NCBI GenBank assembly: GCA_029556545.1
Contig: JAKQEQ010000042.1
Location: 62,001 to 126,000, forward strand
DNA from: Candidatus Hydrogenedentota bacterium
GTDB taxonomy: Bacteria; Hydrogenedentota; Hydrogenedentia; Hydrogenedentales; JAGMZX01
Direction of reading: 5' to 3'
Length of the DNA: 64,000 nucleotides
Position numbers and translations under genes: made by a program. Of this stretch, positions 16,804 through 25,864 are shown piece after piece (positions within the stretch are counted from its first letter, which is position 1; the number at the start of each line of letters is the position of its first letter). Below the pieces are notes generated by a model. It was not told the DNA's origin, did no database searches, and saw only the letters and a list, made by a program, of their open reading frames with translations.

Positions 16804-18513
16804 TCAACGCGACGGCGCGCGGTCTCCAAACAATTTGCGGAGCGTGTCTCGTTTTTCCATCGCGGCGGCGTCTTCCGGGTCAATCGCTACCGCGCGTTCA
16901 TAGCATCGCAGCGCCTCCCCCGCATTGCCCAAGCCGCACAAGGCATCGCCAAGGTTGACGCAGGCGTCGCAGAAGAACGGGTCCACGTCCAGCGCCTTCC
17001 GATAGCACTCGATGGCCTTCTTGAAATCCCGTTGCTGCTGGTGCAAGCCGCCCAGGGTGTTCCACGCGTCGCGGAACGTGTCGTCCAATTGGATGGCCTT
17101 CTGGGCCGCGGCGAAGGCGTCGGGCGTTCGGCCGAGGCGCTTGTGCGCGCAAGCGAGATTGTTCCAGGCGAGCGCGTTCTCCGGTTCACGGGTGAGGGCA
17201 GTTTTCAGGTCCTCGACCGCCTCCCGGGGTTGATTCAGGTTCAAATGACACAGGCTCCGGTTGATTCTTGCCGCCACATAGCCGGCATCCATTTCGACGG
17301 CTTGGTTCGCGATTTCGAGGGCCTCCTCGTAACGTTGCAGGTAGCACAGACTCGCGGCCCAGTCCTTCAGCCTTTCAGCGTTCACGGGAAGCGGCGGCGT
17401 GTCGGGAACGTCGATACCCGATTCGGCGGCGTGCTGCTCCAGCTCTCGTCGCAATACCGCGAATTCCTGATACCGGTCTTCGGGCGATTTTTGGAGGCAT
17501 CGCCCCACAACAGGCCCGAGCGGATCGGGCAAGGGGGGAGGCGGCATGTCCCGGTGCAGGTTCGCGTAATCCTGTAACGTGTTTCCCTGAAACGGCAGGA
17601 CGCCGCACGTCAGCATCTGGAACAAGACCACTCCAAAGGAGTAGATATCACTGCGAACATCGGCATGCTTTGCGTCGCCAAACTGCTCGGGCGACATCCA
17701 CGGCGGCGAACCGCAACACGAACCTTCCTTGGTGGCGATGACCGACAGGCTGCTTGGTCTTGGGACCGCCCCTGCGGCGGGCTCGGGCGGAACATCGCCA
17801 TCAAGTGATTTCGCAAGTCCGAAATCCGTTATTTTCACGCGTCCCTCCGCGTCAATCATGATGTTGTCGGGCTTGACATCTCGGTGCACATCAATTCCGT
17901 GCGCGAGGGCAAATTCCATACCGCGGCAGAACTGAATACTCCACGGAATCACGCGAACCAGGGGCAACTGTTCCCCTTGAAGGTAATGCGTAAGGGTGTT
18001 ACGGCCTTCCGGGTCCGGCCCGATGAATTCCAGCACAAGACACAACCGCCCATCGGGTTTTCGGACCGTGTGGGCTCGGACGATGTGTGGATGGTGCCCC
18101 ATACCGATCCAGAGTTCCGCTTCGCGCCGGAACACCGCCGCCACCCGTTTGTTCCATACCGACGGGTCCTGAAACGTCTTGATCGCGCGCTGCTGCCGGT
18201 CCCACCGGTCCCAGACCAGGTATACCACTCCCATGCCCGATTTTCCCGGCCCACCGAAGACATTCAGGACTTCGTACCGGCCCCCTATCAGTGCGCCGGG
18301 CGCATACCGCGCGGGAGGAAGCAACGTTGCCGCGCCGTCGGACACCGCGGACGAGTCTTCTGAAGACTGCGCCCAGAACTGTGAGTCGCGCTGAACAACC
18401 CGCTCGGCTGAAGATGCCATGGTCGATGCGACCACAGTATTCGTGGCTTGCGGCGGCGCCTTGTGTCCGGCGTGGGCGCGTCGTCGGAACATGTCTGCAA
18501 GTCGCTTCAGCAT
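16804..18513 (-). CDS. Ser/Thr protein kinase with C-terminal TPRs (GGPGKSGMG type)
   Basis: The 569-residue protein has an N-terminal low-complexity region (1-75), then a Hanks-type kinase. The glycine loop GGPGKSGMG (87-95) has a Pro-Gly insertion. Catalytic residues are present: Lys112 (AIK), HRDVKPDN (210-217) and DFG (230-232). About five TPRs follow from residue 375 to 560. No transmembrane segment is evident, so it probably acts in the cytoplasm. The same unusual glycine loop is seen in the kinase at 42669-44177, which marks the two as one subfamily, distinct from the three 46-residue-repeat kinases of the island. Confidence 0.88.
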   Translation of the reverse strand: MLKRLADMFRRRAHAGHKAPPQATNTVVASTMASSAERVVQRDSQFWAQSSEDSSAVSDGAATLLPPARYAPGALIGGRYEVLNVFGGPGKSGMGVVYLVWDRWDRQQRAIKTFQDPSVWNKRVAAVFRREAELWIGMGHHPHIVRAHTVRKPDGRLCLVLEFIGPDPEGRNTLTHYLQGEQLPLVRVIPWSIQFCRGMEFALAHGIDVHRDVKPDNIMIDAEGRVKITDFGLAKSLDGDVPPEPAAGAVPRPSSLSVIATKEGSCCGSPPWMSPEQFGDAKHADVRSDIYSFGVVLFQMLTCGVLPFQGNTLQDYANLHRDMPPPPLPDPLGPVVGRCLQKSPEDRYQEFAVLRRELEQHAAESGIDVPDTPPLPVNAERLKDWAASLCYLQRYEEALEIANQAVEMDAGYVAARINRSLCHLNLNQPREAVEDLKTALTREPENALAWNNLACAHKRLGRTPDAFAAAQKAIQLDDTFRDAWNTLGGLHQQQRDFKKAIECYRKALDVDPFFCDACVNLGDALCGLGNAGEALRCYERAVAIDPEDAAAMEKRDTLRKLFGDRAPSR

Positions 18514-18759
18514 AGTGGCTCTGCCTCACGGATACTGGCTGTCGCTCCCCTCGGGCCCCGCTCTGAACCCATATTCTAACAGAAGACGCTTGACCGGCTT
18601 CTCCGCCCGCTTGACGCTCGGCAAGGGGCCGCGAACACGTTGAGAACTACCGCTGAATGCAATTGAATTGCCGGAGACATCGGTAACGGGAATTGCCAGA
18701 GTCGCCTAAGCGAAACTTCGACTGGTACGTTGCGACGGCACCCCTGCCTCACGTGTCTC

Positions 18760-21255
18760 TCACTTGGACTGTTCCAGCACCACTCGTTGTTCCAGGCAGA
18801 TTTTCGAGCAGCCATGCCCCTGCGTCGTAATGCTGTATTCGATGTCTTGCCCCTGTGACCGGCGCTGGTTCCGTCCGACGTATTTCCCGCACCTTGAAAG
18901 ACTGCCACAAACCTCCGTCACCTGTTCATCGCTGAACCTGAACTCTTCAGACATGCGCCGGCGAAGGTGACTGGGCACTTCAGAGAATGTGCCCGGCGGC
19001 GGCATCAAGGGATGAAAGTCCGAGGTCGTCAGGTCATTTGGGATGAACAGGGCACATATCCTGTTCAGGGCAGGCCATTCCAACTCATACACCGGGCCAA
19101 ACGCGAGAAGCGGCTCGAAGTCCAGCAGGGCGAGGTCTTGCTTCTCCGTGCACAGTATTGTATCCGTGCCAAACCTGAAGAGATCATGAACGCGGATACT
19201 CGAAGAGTTCCGCAAGACGGGCGTCCATTCCGCAGCTGCCGCCACGTCTTTGACGGCCGCGGCGTAGGCGTCCACTGTCATCGAAATCCAAAATGTCCTC
19301 GTAGGGCATTGGGATATGTCCAGCTTCAGCGGCGTCACGCCCAGTACGGTGTCTAGCTGCGGCTCGCCGTCTTTGACCGCGAATACGCTCGCGCCCGGCG
19401 GCACGGAATCGATGTAGACCGTTCGGGACTGGACGCCCGAATCAGTCTTCTGCGAGCAGGCAGGGCTCGCAAGACCCGCAAGAAGCGAGACCAAGAGCAA
19501 GCCGTACCCCACATCCATGGCAAACCGGGAGCGTTTTGTTCGCAGCGACGCGCCGAACAGGCCCCACAGCAAGAGCACGATGCCTGTCAGAGTAAATACG
19601 ATGCCCACCGCGATAAGGGGAGTCGCCAAGCGCCCATACCATGGCATTGGCTGCCCATCCGGGAAGGTCCAACGGATGTTATCCAGGTAGACGGAAACGG
19701 GAGCATCGGGCAACTGGTCCGATTGGTTGCCCTGCGCCAAGCAGACATAGAACGACGTGACGACCCGGCTGACATCGGCCGAACCGACCGGCATTTGAAA
19801 ATGCCGCCGTTCCGTGGTCAAAGTCGAAAGCGGCTTCTCTGGCTGGATGGCTGCCTTGGCCGAGTCTCCATGGATCTTCTTGTCTCCACCAGTGAAACAC
19901 GCTTTGAATTCGACGGCCAATGGAAAGACAGCGAAATCCGTCCACGCGTCGAATTCAATGGACTTCGCGCCGGTCAGATTCACCGACGTGTCCATTCCCC
20001 CCAAGAGTTCCTCCGGCGTACAGCGTGTCCAAGCCACACCGACCCATCCTCGCGGGCTCAAGTCCGACCGGAATTCCAACTTAAGCACCCGATCTTCCGA
20101 AGACGCCTCTCCTCCTGATACAAGCCGAAAACACAATACTCTTTCGTAATCATCGCGTGGAAAGCTGGCGTCGCCCACCATGAAGTATTGCGGGATCCAC
20201 TCGTTGGACCAACCATCCTCGAAGAGATGGTAGTCTTGACCCTGGAGCGGAATCGATGGCGGCATCATCGAACGGGCAATCAGACCGCCTGCGAAGAGCA
20301 AGGCGCCTAGTCCAATTGTGACAAGGCTGCGCCGGAACCGGCGCCGCCTGGCAAACTCGCACGCAACACACCGGAACTTGTTTGCCATGTGCCAGGAATG
20401 AAGCCGTTTCCCGCAGGAAACACACTTTGCCGGTTGGCTGTCCAGTTTCAAGGACAGGCCGCACAGGTCACAGGTGAGGTCTTGCGTAGCCGATTCAGTT
20501 TCCGCGGGGGCAAGAGATCGTGGTGCAAATAAGGACTGGAGCAGTTCCATACCTTGACTTGCCGCGAGACGCGCGATCTCGTCCTGTGTGATGAGTCTCT
20601 GGTCCTTCATCTCATCCAGAATACGGGCGGCATCTTGATCACATTGATGCGCCAACCCTCCTGCGACGGCGGCACGCCAATCCTCCACCAGTTTGAGAGC
20701 GCGCGCATGGTGCTCCAGCCAACGGGTTGCCGTCTTCTCGCGCTGTTCCGGCGTACAGACACGATAGAAGACAATATTGTCGATCTTCAGGCCTGAGAAA
20801 CGGCTGGCAAAGGCCATGTCGCCGCAGAGCTGCCCCCGGGCCTCGTTGTATGCGGCTTCGCTCCGGCCCAGATCAAATCTGTCGAAAACCGTGCCCAGCC
20901 GGTCCTGAAGATACTGCCGAATTTCCTGATAGGGGAGCCGAAGAACGTCGCGCGCTGCTTGCGTGGTCGCGTAAAGCGCGGCGCTGTCTTCCACATGTAT
21001 CGTCACCAGGCACCAGACAAGAAGGTCCTGCTCCCGTCTGTCACTGCTGACCTGAAGTTCATGAAATGGGACCTGGACCAGATCCCAATGGACGAAGACA
21101 CTTTCCCCGTCCCGAAGGCGCGTGCGATCTTCCGCAATGGGTGGCTGCTCGATGCCGGAAGGCGTGGCGCGAAAGGCCGTAGTCTCGGCCTGACGCTCAT
21201 ACACGCCATCGGGTGCGTGAATGATTCTGGCGACTTCGTTGCGGTGCAGGATCAT
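18760..21255 (-). CDS. membrane protein: SPFH-like N-terminus, zinc ribbon, carbohydrate-binding-like and PEGA-like domains
   Basis: From ATG 21255 the product has 831 residues; the start overlaps the preceding stop by four bases (ATGA) and has a GGAAAGG site. In order it shows an SPFH/band-7-like region (about 1-210), a cysteine-rich zinc ribbon (CDLCG...CVSCG...CVAC, about 262-305), a transmembrane helix, a beta domain containing DVSRVVTSFY and VYLDNIRW that matches the two repeats of the preceding gene, two more transmembrane helices, and a PEGA-like stretch (SVPPGASVFAV). It probably links a cytoplasmic sensor part to a periplasmic binding domain. The exact function is unknown. Confidence 0.65.
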   Translation of the reverse strand: MILHRNEVARIIHAPDGVYERQAETTAFRATPSGIEQPPIAEDRTRLRDGESVFVHWDLVQVPFHELQVSSDRREQDLLVWCLVTIHVEDSAALYATTQAARDVLRLPYQEIRQYLQDRLGTVFDRFDLGRSEAAYNEARGQLCGDMAFASRFSGLKIDNIVFYRVCTPEQREKTATRWLEHHARALKLVEDWRAAVAGGLAHQCDQDAARILDEMKDQRLITQDEIARLAASQGMELLQSLFAPRSLAPAETESATQDLTCDLCGLSLKLDSQPAKCVSCGKRLHSWHMANKFRCVACEFARRRRFRRSLVTIGLGALLFAGGLIARSMMPPSIPLQGQDYHLFEDGWSNEWIPQYFMVGDASFPRDDYERVLCFRLVSGGEASSEDRVLKLEFRSDLSPRGWVGVAWTRCTPEELLGGMDTSVNLTGAKSIEFDAWTDFAVFPLAVEFKACFTGGDKKIHGDSAKAAIQPEKPLSTLTTERRHFQMPVGSADVSRVVTSFYVCLAQGNQSDQLPDAPVSVYLDNIRWTFPDGQPMPWYGRLATPLIAVGIVFTLTGIVLLLWGLFGASLRTKRSRFAMDVGYGLLLVSLLAGLASPACSQKTDSGVQSRTVYIDSVPPGASVFAVKDGEPQLDTVLGVTPLKLDISQCPTRTFWISMTVDAYAAAVKDVAAAAEWTPVLRNSSSIRVHDLFRFGTDTILCTEKQDLALLDFEPLLAFGPVYELEWPALNRICALFIPNDLTTSDFHPLMPPPGTFSEVPSHLRRRMSEEFRFSDEQVTEVCGSLSRCGKYVGRNQRRSQGQDIEYSITTQGHGCSKICLEQRVVLEQSK

Positions 21256-22604
21256 CGCGTTTTCCTTTCCGCAGGCGATACGCCTTCCCAATAGACGGAA
21301 TCAAGGAAAAACTCGACGGGCTCGTTCTGATGCGGTTGCGCGGACTTGTTGGTTACCCAGCAAAAACCTGTGACCACCCGGGACAAGTCCACCCCCTTCA
21401 GGCCGATCGCGTATTCTTTCCACTCCGGCGTCAAGGTGGTCCATTCCGTCGCGGGGCCAAACGGCGACGAATCGCCATACTTTTTGTCCCCGATGAACGC
21501 CGCTTTGAACTGCACCTTGCACGGTCGAGGCGCGCGCGCCCAGAAGACCACGCGCTGCGCGCCGCTCAGGTCCCAGCCGGGCGCGGGCGTCTCGCCCCAA
21601 TACGCCTTTTCCGGGTCGTCCGGATTCAGTGTCCCCCATCCGATGCCGCACCAATACGGCGCCTGCCACTCCTGAATCTTCACCTGGATGCAGTTCTCGC
21701 CGGATTGCGGGTTATCGCGGCTGTCCGGCACGAACGTGACCATCTTGGACGCTTCCGCGGGCATCCAGTTGGCGGGGACCCAGTCGTTCATGTTCTTGTC
21801 AGCATAGACCCAGAAGCGGTTCGGCTCGGGGGCCGCCGGCGCCGAAGCGCTGGACGAGATGGTGGTCTCAGCCGGCTTCTCCGGGAATTCCCAATAGATT
21901 TCGTCGAGGTAGAAGTCGATCGCCTTGTTGGGTTCCGATTGCGCATCGCGGCTGGTCACAAAGCAGAAGCCCGTAACGACGCGCGACAAGTCCGCATTGC
22001 CCACATCGATGGAATACTCCTGCCAGTCCGGCGTCAAGGTGATGTAGGATGTCGCCGCGGGCCGCTTCTGCGAGTCGCCATACGGTTTATCACCCATGAT
22101 ACACGCCTTGAACTGAATCCGGCTTTGAGACGGTGAACGCGCCCAGAACACCACCCTCTTCGCACCGCGCAGGTCCCAGCCGCCTGCCTCGGTTTCCCCC
22201 CAGTAAGGCTTGTCCACGTCTTCGGGATTGGGCACGGCGCAGGCCACGCCCGCCCAGTAGGGCTGCGACCATTCCTCAATGCGCACGTGCAGACACGACG
22301 TCCCGCTCTTCGGCTGGTCGGCGCAGGCAGGGTCAAACACGCGAATGATCTTCGCCGACTCCGCGGGCATCCAGTTCCCCGGTATCCACGAGTTCAGGAA
22401 CGTGTCCCGGTACACCCAGAAGCGGTTCCCCGCAGCCAAGTCGGGCGCGTGATTGCTGGTGGCTGCCGCCTCGGCCACACTTGCGCGCAACAGCGACGGC
22501 AACCAGTCGTGGCCGACCCAACCGCCGCTGAAAATCAGGGCAACAAGGCAAGCCACTGCCGCGATGGCTCCAACTCCTGTACAAACACGCTTTGTGGTCT
22601 TCAT
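21252..22604 (-). CDS. exported protein with two tandem carbohydrate-binding-like domains
   Basis: Start at ATG 22604 after GGAGGA (450 residues); an in-frame start at 22646 lacks a ribosome site. A signal anchor (about residues 8-28) is followed by two homologous domains of about 190 residues (about 58-245 and 262-445). Both carry NRFWVY at the start, an internal GWDL.GA.RVVFWAR strand, and DLSRVVTGFC near the end, and close with an F-YLD-YWE strand. The pattern resembles beta-sandwich carbohydrate-binding modules. A third copy occurs in the overlapping downstream gene. Likely periplasmic or surface-exposed; a sensor of cell-wall or surface glycans is a guess. Confidence 0.7.
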   Translation of the reverse strand: MKTTKRVCTGVGAIAAVACLVALIFSGGWVGHDWLPSLLRASVAEAAATSNHAPDLAAGNRFWVYRDTFLNSWIPGNWMPAESAKIIRVFDPACADQPKSGTSCLHVRIEEWSQPYWAGVACAVPNPEDVDKPYWGETEAGGWDLRGAKRVVFWARSPSQSRIQFKACIMGDKPYGDSQKRPAATSYITLTPDWQEYSIDVGNADLSRVVTGFCFVTSRDAQSEPNKAIDFYLDEIYWEFPEKPAETTISSSASAPAAPEPNRFWVYADKNMNDWVPANWMPAEASKMVTFVPDSRDNPQSGENCIQVKIQEWQAPYWCGIGWGTLNPDDPEKAYWGETPAPGWDLSGAQRVVFWARAPRPCKVQFKAAFIGDKKYGDSSPFGPATEWTTLTPEWKEYAIGLKGVDLSRVVTGFCWVTNKSAQPHQNEPVEFFLDSVYWEGVSPAERKTR

Positions 22605-22749
22605 CTGAAGTCCTCCTTTACGTGATACACCGCAATTTTCGGACAAGCTTGTGCTCTGACCTTCTCATACGCAGAAAAGGCGGATATCAATTCACACAAA
22701 TGCTGCGGATCCCATTCCATTCCTTGGCCCTATATCCAGCAAAGCGTTC

Positions 22750-25746
22750 CTATGTCAGACTCCTAAACGTTTTCTCCGCCAACTGCAGAACGCCTTGAAG
22801 GTCACCGCGGCCCGTGCGGGCGATTTCCTCGCGGAGCACCTGCATGGCGTCGTGCGCCTTGTGTATGGCCTGCTCCCGTTGCGTCGTATCAAGCAGGAGT
22901 TTCGCGCGATAGATCTGCGCCCGCGCCAAATCGCCGCGCAGTGCTGTCCGGCCCGCCGCCACCCGCCGCTCAAAAAGCGCAATGCTCCGGTCGTAATACC
23001 CGAGCGCCTCCCGATCCTCGCCCAGAATATCCAGTGCCAACCCGTTATTCATGTACGCCGCGGCGAGGTCCGGCTCGAATGCCGTCAGGCCCATCGCCAC
23101 CATCCGTTCGAAAGCTTCCAATTCGCCCGGCGCGTTGCCCCTGGTCATGTAAGCATTGGCGAGGTCCGGCTCGAGTTCCGTCCGGCCCTCGGAAACCAGC
23201 CGCTCAAGAAGCGCAATGCACCGGTCGTAAACCCCGAGCGCATCCAGGTACTCTCCCTGGGACCGCAGCGCACCGCCCTTGGTCATGTACAGCCTGGCGA
23301 GGTCGGGCTCGAGTTCCGTCCGGCCCGCCGCCACCAGCCGCTCGCGGATCGCGATGCACCGGTCGTAATACCCGAGCGCCTCACGGCCCTGTCCCAGGGA
23401 CCGCAGCGCCACGGCCTTGTTCATGTACGCCGTGGCGAGGTACGGCTCGAGTTCCGTGTGGCCCGCCGCCACCAGCCGCTCGTGGATTGCGATGCACCGG
23501 TCGTAAAGCCCGAGCGCCTCACGGCCCTCGCCCAAGGACCATAGCGCCGCGGCCTTGTTCAGGTACGCCGCAGCGAGGTCCGGCTCGAGTTCCGTCCGGC
23601 CCGCCGCCACCAGCCACTCGAAAAGCGCGATGCACGGGTCGTAAAGCCCGAGCGCCTCACGGCCCTGTCCCAGGGACCTAAGCGCATTGCCCTTGTTCAT
23701 GTACGCCGCAGCGAGGTCCGGCTCGAGTTCCGTCCGGCCCGCCGCAACCAGCCGCTCGTGGATTGCGATGCACCGGTCGTAAAGCCCGAGCGCCTCCCGG
23801 CCCTCGCCCAGGGTCTGAAGCGCATTGCCCTTGTTGATGTACGCCGAGGCAAGGTTCGGCTCGAGTTCCGTCCGGCCCGCCGCCACCAGCCGCTCGAAAA
23901 GCGCGATGCACCGGTCGTAAAGCCCGAGCGCCTCCCGGCCTTCGCCCAGGGAGTTTGCCGCCAAGCCCTTGTTCATGTACGCCGTGGCGAGGTACGGCTC
24001 GAGTTCCGTCCGGCCCGCCGAAACCAGCCGCTCATACAACGCGATGCACCGGTCGTAATACCCGAGCGCCTCACGGCCCTCGCCCTGGGTCTGAAGTGCA
24101 TTGCCCTTGTTCATGTTCGCGAGGGCGAGGTGGGGCTCGAGTTGCGTCCGGCCCTCGGAAACTAGCCGGTCGCGGATCGCGATGCACCGGTCGTAATACC
24201 CGAGTGCCTCCCGGTCCTGACCCACAGACCGCAGCACACTGCCTTTGTTCATGTATGCGTCTGCGAGAAGCGGCTCGAGATCCCACCGGACCGCAGAAAC
24301 CAGCCGCTCGTACAACGCGATGCACCGGCCGTAACATGCCAGCGCCGCGCCCGAGTCGCCAAGGTTCTCGTGCAGCAACGCCTTGCTCGTACATAGCGTG
24401 GCAAAGTCTGTTTCGAGATACTGGCGACCCTCTCCTATCAGACGCTCATAAATTCGCGCCGCTTCCTCGTATGCCGCTAGGTCCGAGACCAACTGCGCCG
24501 CGCGCGGCCCCGTCCGGTCGAGCATCAGGCGCTCCGCCTCGCGCGGGTCCCGGCCCGCCGCACGCAACGCACGCTCCAGCCATATCCGAGGGTCGTCCCA
24601 CTGGATGCACCGTATCGTCCAGCGGTCCGATTCGGTCCAGCCCTCTTTCGGCGGGCGCGGGAACCCAGGGAGGTCCCGGGGATACGGCCGTCCCACGCAG
24701 GCCGCGTATATATCCCGCAACGCGTCCGCGGCATCGAGCAAGGTCGCCCACCGCTCCCCCGGCTCCTGCCGGAAGCAACTCCGCAGCACTTCGACCACCG
24801 CAGGCGGCATCGGCGGCAGACTGGGCCGGGCCGGGCCCGTCTCCAGGTAGCGGTCGAGGAAGGCGTTCGCTTCCGCGCCCCTCTCCCAGTTCACGGTGCC
24901 ATGGAACAGGGTCAACACGCTCAGCCCCCAACTCCACACATCCGTCCCGCGGTCCAAGGGTGCTCCCCGCCGCTGTTCCGGCGAGCAGAATGCCGGCGTC
25001 AGCCCGCCGAAACTCACCAGCGGTTCACGAGAGCCGCCGGCCGTTGCCCCATCCGCCGTCTCGCCCGCCTGCGCCCGAGCACGCGCCAGCCCGAAATCCG
25101 TCACCAGCGCGCGCCCGTCCGGCGTCATCAGGAAATTGCCCGGCTTCACGTCACGGTGCACCAGACCCCAGGTATGCGCCGCGTGCAACCCCCAAGCCGT
25201 CTGGATGGACACGTCGAGCATCTGCTCCAGCGCCATCAGCCTGCCCTCGTCTATCCACTGTTGCAGCGACCCGCCCTCGACGAAGTCCGCAAAGATGCCG
25301 ATGGTGTCGCCGAACGCCCGGAAAAACCGGCACTTGACCACGTGCGGGTGTTCCGGAAAGGCAATCCAGCTGTGCAGTTCCCTGAAGAAGGCCCGATGAT
25401 GTTCCGTGTCCCGGACAAGGTCGGGCCGGACCCGTTTCACGGCAAACCGGTCCTCCGTCTTCGTATTCTTCACGCAGTAGACCGCGCCCATGCCCCCGCG
25501 CCCGAGGATGCCGTCCACCGTGAATATCTCGTCCAATTGGACCCCCGGCGCCCAACCTTCGGCCCCGTCCTCACGCGGCCCCGTGTCCCGGCCCCTGCCG
25601 AACGCAGCCGAGTCGATGGGCCGGACCCGTTCCCGCGACTCGACCGGGGACACAATCTGCGTGTCGGGCAGCGCTGAGACCGTTGTTTGCCCCCTGTCCT
25701 TTGCGCTATCTTCAGATGGCGGTTGTGAAGAGTCTTCAGACGCCAT
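22750..25746 (-). CDS. Ser/Thr protein kinase with 12 near-identical 46-residue TPR units (paralogue A)
   Basis: 998 residues with an AAGGAG ribosome site. Kinase: glycine loop GRGGMGAVY (82-90), Lys104, HRDVKPGN (197-204), DFG (217-219). The common module ends at residue 435. Then come units of 46 residues (consensus LVAAGRTELEPDLA..YMNK, REALG.YDRCIA), eleven from 436 to 927 with the tenth shortened to 32 residues, and a capping unit to the end. Two paralogues in the island have fewer units. The repeat has the 42-46-residue spacing of kinesin-light-chain-type TPRs, a protein-binding surface. It follows the SPFH/FHA gene by 118 bp, suggesting a kinase-FHA relay. Confidence 0.9.
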   Translation of the reverse strand: MASEDSSQPPSEDSAKDRGQTTVSALPDTQIVSPVESRERVRPIDSAAFGRGRDTGPREDGAEGWAPGVQLDEIFTVDGILGRGGMGAVYCVKNTKTEDRFAVKRVRPDLVRDTEHHRAFFRELHSWIAFPEHPHVVKCRFFRAFGDTIGIFADFVEGGSLQQWIDEGRLMALEQMLDVSIQTAWGLHAAHTWGLVHRDVKPGNFLMTPDGRALVTDFGLARARAQAGETADGATAGGSREPLVSFGGLTPAFCSPEQRRGAPLDRGTDVWSWGLSVLTLFHGTVNWERGAEANAFLDRYLETGPARPSLPPMPPAVVEVLRSCFRQEPGERWATLLDAADALRDIYAACVGRPYPRDLPGFPRPPKEGWTESDRWTIRCIQWDDPRIWLERALRAAGRDPREAERLMLDRTGPRAAQLVSDLAAYEEAARIYERLIGEGRQYLETDFATLCTSKALLHENLGDSGAALACYGRCIALYERLVSAVRWDLEPLLADAYMNKGSVLRSVGQDREALGYYDRCIAIRDRLVSEGRTQLEPHLALANMNKGNALQTQGEGREALGYYDRCIALYERLVSAGRTELEPYLATAYMNKGLAANSLGEGREALGLYDRCIALFERLVAAGRTELEPNLASAYINKGNALQTLGEGREALGLYDRCIAIHERLVAAGRTELEPDLAAAYMNKGNALRSLGQGREALGLYDPCIALFEWLVAAGRTELEPDLAAAYLNKAAALWSLGEGREALGLYDRCIAIHERLVAAGHTELEPYLATAYMNKAVALRSLGQGREALGYYDRCIAIRERLVAAGRTELEPDLARLYMTKGGALRSQGEYLDALGVYDRCIALLERLVSEGRTELEPDLANAYMTRGNAPGELEAFERMVAMGLTAFEPDLAAAYMNNGLALDILGEDREALGYYDRSIALFERRVAAGRTALRGDLARAQIYRAKLLLDTTQREQAIHKAHDAMQVLREEIARTGRGDLQGVLQLAEKTFRSLT
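22966..24441 (-). repeat. tandem 138-bp units encoding TPRs in kinase paralogue A
   Basis: Eleven consecutive units of 138 bp (one reduced to 96 bp) encode the 46-residue repeats. Neighbouring units are nearly identical in DNA, for example the recurring CGGTCGTAAAGCCCGAGCG and CCGGCTCGAGTTCCGTCCGG. Such homogeneity predicts copy-number change by slippage or unequal exchange. Confidence 0.9.
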
Positions 25747-25864
25747 GACTTGACTCCTTGCTGTTCACAATCACATACGCGTTAGAAACCCGATCTGGCG
25801 ATGTCTTCCAGGCCGCTATCAACCCGTTAGCGTTGGCGCCGTGGCACAACACCAACGAGCCTTC

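Noticed and set aside
22966-24441. Regular repeats that might be mistaken for a CRISPR or satellite array
   Set aside because: The 138-bp units are in frame inside a kinase gene, have no unique spacers and encode TPRs; no cas genes are present.
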